This document shows positions 58,409 to 64,000 of a stretch of 64,000 bases of DNA, one piece after another (the first letter of the stretch is position 1; each line of letters starts with the position of its first letter). Under the pieces are notes generated by a model. It made no database searches and was not told where the DNA came from. It worked only from the letters and a program-made list of their open reading frames with translations. Both the position numbers and the translations under genes were made by a program. The DNA comes from Desulfoferula sp040751985 (GTDB lineage: Bacteria > Desulfobacterota > Desulfarculia > Desulfarculales > Desulfarculaceae): NCBI GenBank assembly GCA_040751985.1, contig JBFMFU010000081.1, positions 62,001 through 126,000 of the forward strand, read 5' to 3'.

Positions 58409-58999
58409 ATGAAGAAGCTTGCCGTGATTCTGCTCGCATTGGCGGTAGTGGCTTTTATGGGCACCGCCGTCATGGCAAAAGGCAATCCCCTTAAAGACAA
58501 CGAGACCAAGGTCCACAAAGAGTTCGTTAAGTTGATTCCGAAAGACAAGATTAAAAACGTTGATGACCTTTTCAAGAAATGGCAGGAGGTCCTTGCTGGC
58601 AAGTCCGCCGCCTACCTGCTGGACGTGCGGACCCATCCCGAGTTCGACGCCTTCCACATTGAGGGCTCCAGCCACATCCACGCCGGCCATATGTATACTG
58701 TCCCTGGTAAAATCAAAGACCCCAACGCCGAAATTTGGGTCTTTTGCCGCACGCAGCATCGGTCGGCCTATGTCGCGGGCTTCCTCTACAAGTATGGTTA
58801 TAAGAATGTCTATTGGGTGGGCAAAGCCCCCGATGGCACCGTTGGCGGTATTGTGGGTTGGGTGAAGCGCGGCTATCCCGTGGTCAACTACTTCTTCGGC
58901 TATGCGGACAAGAAGGGCATCCACTACGCCAAGCCGCCTCTGAAGGAGCGCAAGGGCAAGAGCTATGTTCGTGAGTTCACGGGCCAGCGCGGCGAGTAA
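58409..58999 (+). CDS. Exported rhodanese-domain protein
   Basis: The protein has 196 residues with a signal peptide (about 1-24, ending GTAVMAKG). The rhodanese domain spans about residues 60-160: AAYLLDVRTHPEFDAFHIEG leads to the active-site loop VFCRTQHRSAYVAGFL, where the Cys is followed by RTQHR. Such loops bind persulfide sulfur or oxyanions. The secreted location suggests periplasmic sulfur transfer or metabolism, with no specific partner known. A strong GGAGGTAGAGG site precedes the ATG and a terminator follows. Confidence 0.9.
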   Translation: MKKLAVILLALAVVAFMGTAVMAKGNPLKDNETKVHKEFVKLIPKDKIKNVDDLFKKWQEVLAGKSAAYLLDVRTHPEFDAFHIEGSSHIHAGHMYTVPGKIKDPNAEIWVFCRTQHRSAYVAGFLYKYGYKNVYWVGKAPDGTVGGIVGWVKRGYPVVNYFFGYADKKGIHYAKPPLKERKGKSYVREFTGQRGE

Positions 59000-59045
59000 C
59001 GCGGCCTGAAGATGCTCAATTAAGCATCGCCTGATAAACGCACGT

Positions 59046-59080
59046 AAGGGGAGCCGTCAGTAGCGGCTCCCCTTTTCTTT
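59046..59080 (+). terminator. Rho-independent terminator after the rhodanese gene
   Basis: AAGGGGAGCCG (59046-59056) and CGGCTCCCCTT (59064-59074) form an 11-pair stem with a seven-base loop, followed by TTCTTT. Confidence 0.88.
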
Positions 59081-59150
59081 GCCCGCCCGCCCTCTCCTGA
59101 GCCGCCCGGTTGTGGTAGTCTTTTCCCACTCAGACGCGGAGAATGCACCC

Positions 59151-60491
59151 ATGCCCCTTGCCGATCTCAGACAGGACGCCCGCAGCATCGTCGACGCCGC
59201 CCTCAAGGCCGTGGAGCCGGCCCGCGCCGTGCAGAAGGCCTTGACCCTATCCGGCGACACCCTGCGGGTGGGCGGGCAGGAGATAGACCTGGGTGCCTAC
59301 AGCCGCATCGTGGTGGTGGGCGCGGGCAAGGCCGGCGCGCCCATGGCCCGGTCCCTGGAAAAGGTGCTGGGCAGCCGCATCAGCGCCGGGCGGGTGGTGG
59401 TCAAGGACGGCCACGCCGCGCTCACCGGCATTGTGGCCATCGAGCAGGCCGGCCACCCGGTGCCGGACCAGCGCGGGGTGGCCGCCGGCCAGCGCATCGC
59501 GGAGCTGGTGCGGTCTAACGCCGCCGCGGACACCCTGTTCTTCTGCCTGATCTCCGGCGGCGGCAGCGCCCTGTTGGTGTCGCCGGCCCAGGGCGTCAGC
59601 CTGGCCGACAAGCAGCAGACCACCCGCCTGCTCCTGGCCTGCGGAGCGGACATAGGCGAGATCAACGCCATCCGCAAGCACCTGAGCGATCTCAAGGGCG
59701 GCTGCCTGGCCCGCCTGGCCGCGCCTGGACGCATGATCAGCCTGATCATCAGCGACGTGGTGGGCGACCGCCTGGACGTGATCGCCTCGGGCCCCACGGT
59801 GCCCGACACCTCCACCTGGCAGGACTGCTGGGACATCCTGGAGCGCCACGGCATCTGGCCACAAACCCCGGAGCCGGTGCGTCGCCGCATCGAGGCTGGC
59901 CTGCAGGGACGCCTGCCCGAGACCCCCAAGCCCGGCGACCCGGAGCTGGCCGGGGTGCTCAACTTGATCGTGGCCAACAACCGCCGGGCCGTGGAGCGGG
60001 CCGCGGCCCAGGCCCGGGACCTGGGCTATGCTCCCCTGGTGCTCTCCACCACCATCGAGGGCGAAACCGCGGACATCGCCCGCATGCACGCGGCTCTGGC
60101 CCGGGAGGTGCTGGCCAGCGGCCAGCCCCTGCCTCCGCCCTGCTGCCTGATCAGCGGCGGCGAGACCACGGTGACCCTGGGCGACGCGCCGGGCAAGGGC
60201 GGCCGCAACCAGGAGTTCGCCCTGGCCGCGGCCCTGGACCTGGCCGGGCTGGAGGAGGCGCTGGCCGTATCCCTGGGCACCGACGGCACTGACGGCCCCA
60301 CCGATGCGGCCGGGGCCTGGGCCGACGGCCGCACCGTGGAGCGGGCCCGCACCCTGGGGCTGAAGGCCGCCGACTTCCTGGCCCGGCACGACGCCTACAA
60401 CTTCTTCGACCCCTTGCAGGATTTGATCGTCACCGGCCCCACGCGCACCAACGTCATGGACCTGCGCCTGGTGCTGGTGCGGGCCGCTTGA
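59151..60491 (+). CDS. Glycerate 2-kinase (GckA/TtuD, MOFRL family)
   Basis: The protein has 446 residues from the ATG at 59151; an upstream ATG is out of frame, and the frame stays open to 59079 without a site. Motifs are VVVGAGKAGAPMARSLEKVLG (nucleotide-binding), LFFCLISGGGSALLVSP, MISLIISDVVGDRLDVIASG and, in the C-terminal MOFRL domain, CCLISGGETTVTLGDAPGKG followed by SLGTDGTDGPTDAAGAW. It phosphorylates D-glycerate to 2-phosphoglycerate, feeding hydroxypyruvate or tartronate-semialdehyde pathways into glycolysis. It precedes the ABC ATPase pair by 58 bases. Confidence 0.93.
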   Translation: MPLADLRQDARSIVDAALKAVEPARAVQKALTLSGDTLRVGGQEIDLGAYSRIVVVGAGKAGAPMARSLEKVLGSRISAGRVVVKDGHAALTGIVAIEQAGHPVPDQRGVAAGQRIAELVRSNAAADTLFFCLISGGGSALLVSPAQGVSLADKQQTTRLLLACGADIGEINAIRKHLSDLKGGCLARLAAPGRMISLIISDVVGDRLDVIASGPTVPDTSTWQDCWDILERHGIWPQTPEPVRRRIEAGLQGRLPETPKPGDPELAGVLNLIVANNRRAVERAAAQARDLGYAPLVLSTTIEGETADIARMHAALAREVLASGQPLPPPCCLISGGETTVTLGDAPGKGGRNQEFALAAALDLAGLEEALAVSLGTDGTDGPTDAAGAWADGRTVERARTLGLKAADFLARHDAYNFFDPLQDLIVTGPTRTNVMDLRLVLVRAA

Positions 60492-60549
60492 CCGGCCCCG
60501 GCCAGCCGGCCTAGAGTGGAAACCAGCCTTGAACGGCGCGAGGAGATGC

Positions 60550-61547
60550 GTGACCGAGCCCCTGCTGAACATACAAGAGCTGCTCACGGTCTTTGACACC
60601 GACGACGGCCTGCTGGCCGCGGTGGACGGCCTGGACCTGTCCGTGGAGGCGGGCGAGATCCTGGGCCTGGTGGGCGAGAGCGGCTGCGGGAAAAGCCTCA
60701 CCGCGCTAAGCGTCATGGGCCTGCTGCCCCCGCCGGGGCGGGTGGCCGCCGGCCGGGTGCTGTTCGAGGGACGCGATTTGCTGCAGGCCCCGGCTGCGGA
60801 GATGCGCAGCCTGCGGGGCCGGGCTATGTCCATGATCTTCCAGGAGCCCATGACCTCCCTGAACCCGGTGTTCACCGTAGGCCGCCAAGTGGCCGAGGAG
60901 ATCACGGCCCACGAACAGGCCGGCTCCCGGGAGGCCTGGCAGCGGGCGGTGGAGATGCTTCAGCGGGTGGGCATCCCGGACCCCGAGGGCCGGGCCAAGT
61001 CCTATCCCCACCAACTCAGCGGCGGCATGCGCCAGCGGGTGATGATCGCCATGGCCCTGGCCCTGAACCCCCGCCTCTTAATCGCCGACGAGCCCACCAC
61101 GGCCCTGGACGTGACCATCCAGGCCCAGATACTGGGTCTGATGCGCCGCCTCAAGGAAGAGACCGGCACCGCCATCCTGCTGATCACCCACAACCTGGCG
61201 GTGGTGGCCCAGATGTGCCGGCGGGTGGCGGTGATGTACACCGGCCGCCTGGTGGAGAGCGCCACGGTGGAGGAGCTGTTCGACCACCCCCTGCACCCCT
61301 ACACCCAGGGGCTCTTATCCTGCCTGCCCTCGCGCTCGCCCCATCCGGGCCAGAAGCTGCCCACCATCGGCGGCATCGTGCCGCCCCTGGGCGCCCTGCC
61401 GGCTGGATGCGCCTTCAGCGACCGCTGCCCCCGGCGCTTCGAGCCCTGCACCCAGGCCGAGCCGGCCCTGAAGGAGGTGGCGCCCGGCCATTGGGTGCGC
61501 TGCTACCTGCACCACGACCAGGCCCGCCAGCGGGTTAGGATGGCGGC

Positions 61548-61551
<4 letters not shown>
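60550..61551 (+). CDS. ABC transporter ATP-binding protein, OppD/DppD type
   Basis: The protein has 333 residues from the GTG at 60550, which follows AGGAGA. A TTG at 60529 is an alternative. Walker A is VGESGCGKSLTALSV, the Q-loop FQEPMTSLNP, the signature LSGGMRQRVMIAMAL, and Walker B LLIADEPTTALD, with the switch His in LLITHNLAVVA. The C-terminal OppD region has YTQGLLSCLPS and the Cys cluster AGCAFSDRCPRRFEPC, which in this subgroup can hold an iron-sulfur cluster. It powers uptake of peptides or nickel. It overlaps the partner by ATGA. Confidence 0.93.
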
Positions 61552-62525
<974 letters not shown>

Positions 62526-62844
62526 CCCCGGCTGCGCCAGCCAGCGTGCCGCTGGGGGCAAAGCGGGTCGAGATGCTGTCGGCCAAAGTCAACCGCTGCT
62601 GCTCCCGTTGAAAACATCTGGGAGCCCAAGCCTGGGGCCCGGCATACTGCGTTGCCGGCTTCGCTCGCGCTTCGATGTAGCTTTGACTACACCTGCGGCG
62701 CTCGCTCGCCGGACGCCTTGTCTGCCGGCGGCTGGCTGTGCCGGACCAGGGCGCAGACCGTCCCCGGCCGCGGGCAGGGATTTCCTCTAACCACTGCCTA
62801 TATAAAGCCTAACAATACCGCCCGGCCTTCATGAAATACCCGGG
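62526..62844 (+). other. Intergenic stretch between convergent genes, holding an inverted repeat
   Basis: These 319 bases lie after the OppF-type stop and before the panE stop. I see no gene. Apart from the inverted repeat at 62647-62717, the stretch holds GC-rich sequence and a mild AT-rich patch near 62795-62815. No clear terminator for either gene was found. Confidence 0.5.
62647..62717 (+). repeat. Imperfect inverted repeat, possible dispersed palindromic element
   Basis: Left arm TGCGTTGCCGGCTTCGCTCG...GATGTAG (62648-62680) pairs imperfectly with right arm CTACACC...GCTCGCTCGCCGG ACGCC (62687-62716), with a six-base loop CTTTGA. It would form a long, interrupted stem. The sequence style is that of repeated extragenic palindromes, but a second copy was not seen in this window. 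Confidence 0.55.
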
Positions 62845-63768
62845 CTAGCCGCCCAAGTAGTCTGCCTCCAGGGCCTCCACCAGCTTGGTCAGGGTGGCGT
62901 TGATTGGCGTGGCCACGCCCTGCTTGGCGCCGGCGCATACCACGGCGCCGTTGATGTAGGCCACCTCGGTGCGGCGCTTGGCTCGCACGTCCTGCAGCAT
63001 GGAGCTGACGTTGGCGCCGGTGCGCCGGGCCACATCCTCCACCGCGGCCAGCATGTCCTCGTGCAGGAAGGCCACGCTACGGGCCCGGCCCACGGCTAGG
63101 GCCTCGGCCACGGCCTGGGCCATGATCTCCCGAGCCGGGGGCAGCTCCAGCAGGCGACCGTTCTTCACCCCCAGGATGGCGGTGAGGGCGTTGATGCCCA
63201 CGTTGACCACCAGCTTGGTCCAGATGAGGTTCTGCACCCCTTGGCTGGCGCTGGCCTCGAAGCCAGCGGCTTTCAAGAGGGCCAGCACCCGCTCGGTGAA
63301 CTGGTCCACCGGGCCCTGGGCCGGGCCGATGTGGGTCTGCCCGCGGCCGGCGTGGCGCACGTGCCCCGGCGCCAGCAGGGTGGCGCCCTCGCTGGTGATG
63401 CCGCCCAGCACCCGCGCCGGGCCCAGGGCCGCCACCAGGGCCTCCACGTTGCCGGCCCCGTTCTGCAGGGTCAGGGCCCGGGCGCTGGGCGCCAGGTGCG
63501 CTCCCAGGATGCGGGCCACCTCCGGGGTGTGGTAGGCCTTGGTGCAGACCACGGCCAGCTCCACCTCGCCCAGGATGGCGGGCGCGGTCTGGATGGGAAT
63601 GGCCTGGGTGTGGCGGCCCGCCTGGTGCTCCAGGATCACGCCCTGGCCCTGGATGTGGGCCGCCCGCTCCGGACGGTAGTCCAGCAGGTGCACCTGGGCC
63701 CCGGCCCGCTGTAGGCGCGCGGCCAGCAGCAGGCCCATGGCCCCTGGCCCCACGACGGCGATCTTCAT
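62845..63768 (-). CDS. panE: 2-dehydropantoate 2-reductase
   Basis: The protein has 307 residues. The NADPH fold starts MKIAVVGPGAMGLLLAARL. Other motifs are VVCTKAYHT, TLQNGAGNVEALVAAL, and the catalytic Lys in IWTKLVVNVGINALTAILG, followed by DVRAKRRTEVAYINGAVV near the C-terminus. It reduces ketopantoate to pantoate in pantothenate synthesis. It follows panB by 11 bases on the same strand, supporting the assignment over other members of the ApbA family. Confidence 0.94.
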   Translation of the reverse strand: MKIAVVGPGAMGLLLAARLQRAGAQVHLLDYRPERAAHIQGQGVILEHQAGRHTQAIPIQTAPAILGEVELAVVCTKAYHTPEVARILGAHLAPSARALTLQNGAGNVEALVAALGPARVLGGITSEGATLLAPGHVRHAGRGQTHIGPAQGPVDQFTERVLALLKAAGFEASASQGVQNLIWTKLVVNVGINALTAILGVKNGRLLELPPAREIMAQAVAEALAVGRARSVAFLHEDMLAAVEDVARRTGANVSSMLQDVRAKRRTEVAYINGAVVCAGAKQGVATPINATLTKLVEALEADYLGG

Positions 63769-63779
63769 GGCCGGCCCCC

Positions 63780-64000
63780 TTACAGCTTGAGCTGCTCCAG
63801 CACCGCCGGGTCCATGCTGAAGCTGTGCTCCGGCGCCGGGAAGGCCCCCGCGGTCACGTCTTTGACATAGGAGGAAACCGCCTCGCTGAGCATGGCGAAG
63901 ATGTTGACGTATTGGCGGGCCATCTTGGGCGGCTTGCGCTCGGCCAGGCCCACCAGGTCGTGCACCACCAGCACCTGGCCGTCGCAGCCCGCGCCGCCGC
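63780..64000 (-). CDS. panB: 3-methyl-2-oxobutanoate hydroxymethyltransferase, C-terminal part
   Basis: The frame is open to the end of the window, so only about 72 C-terminal residues are seen and the start lies beyond it. The visible sequence GQVLVVHDLVGLAE followed by PPKMARQYVNIFAMLSEAV and FPAPEHSF matches the end of PanB. The enzyme makes ketopantoate from 2-oxoisovalerate and methylene-tetrahydrofolate, the substrate of the downstream PanE. Confidence 0.9.
   Translation of the reverse strand, partial: GGAGCDGQVLVVHDLVGLAERKPPKMARQYVNIFAMLSEAVSSYVKDVTAGAFPAPEHSFSMDPAVLEQLKL

Overview
The window is a GC-rich chromosomal segment, densely coded on both strands, with many GTG and TTG starts and ATGA/GTGA stop-start overlaps. 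Gene content points to a Gram-negative bacterium of the Deltaproteobacteria/Desulfobacterota kind: an outer-membrane exosortase-type exopolysaccharide (EPS) machine, a hisC-cmk-rpsA-sppA block, selA for selenocysteine, and a HU/IHF protein. The long Alu-containing SRP RNA is compatible with that but does not prove it. Lineage is my inference from gene content, not from a marker comparison. I see no insertion sequence, phage, CRISPR or tRNA gene.

Layout. 1-4.4 kb: end of nfeD with its slipin partner, a Rho_N-like small protein, an HD-domain protein, a YciO/Sua5 protein and an Asp/Glu-racemase-family protein. 4.4-9.9 kb (minus strand): hisC-cmk-rpsA-sppA-EI24 housekeeping operon. 10-12.4 kb (minus): an aldolase-cupin fusion, two small paralogous proteins and a SPOR-domain membrane protein. 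12.6-14.4 kb: IclR regulator, HTH/Zn-ribbon protein, the SRP RNA and a HU/IHF gene. 14.7-25.2 kb (plus): an envelope and sugar-nucleotide block with methyltransferases, a methyltransferase-glycosyltransferase fusion, a large membrane protein, uppP, and a full GDP-mannose set (manA-, algC- and manC-type genes).

25.7-44.3 kb (plus): the core of an exosortase (XrtA-like) EPS locus. In order: polysaccharide export lipoprotein-like protein, outer-membrane beta-barrel, chain-length determinant, XrtA-type ATPase, degenerate CapB-like tyrosine kinase, polyprenyl glycosylphosphotransferase, exosortase, EpsI, O-antigen-ligase-like protein, a deacetylase-like protein of unknown function, a heparinase II/III-like protein, a PrsT-type TPR protein and an uncharacterised secreted protein. 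It starts at a recognisable sigma70-type promoter with a hairpin leader and ends at a strong terminator. 44.3-52.7 kb: glycosyltransferases, a polysaccharide deacetylase and a Wzx-type flippase from two divergent operons. Together these genes could make GDP-mannose, build a lipid-linked repeat, flip it, polymerise it, modify it and export it. No PEP-CTERM substrate protein is encoded in the window.

52.7-57.6 kb (minus): a protein with two degenerate GGDEF-like domains plus TPRs, then selA, a NUDIX hydrolase and a YggT protein. 57.8-59 kb: a small secreted TPR-like protein and an exported rhodanese. 59-62.5 kb: glycerate 2-kinase and an oligopeptide-type ABC ATPase pair without permeases. 62.5-64 kb: an intergenic inverted repeat, panE, and the end of panB running out of the window.
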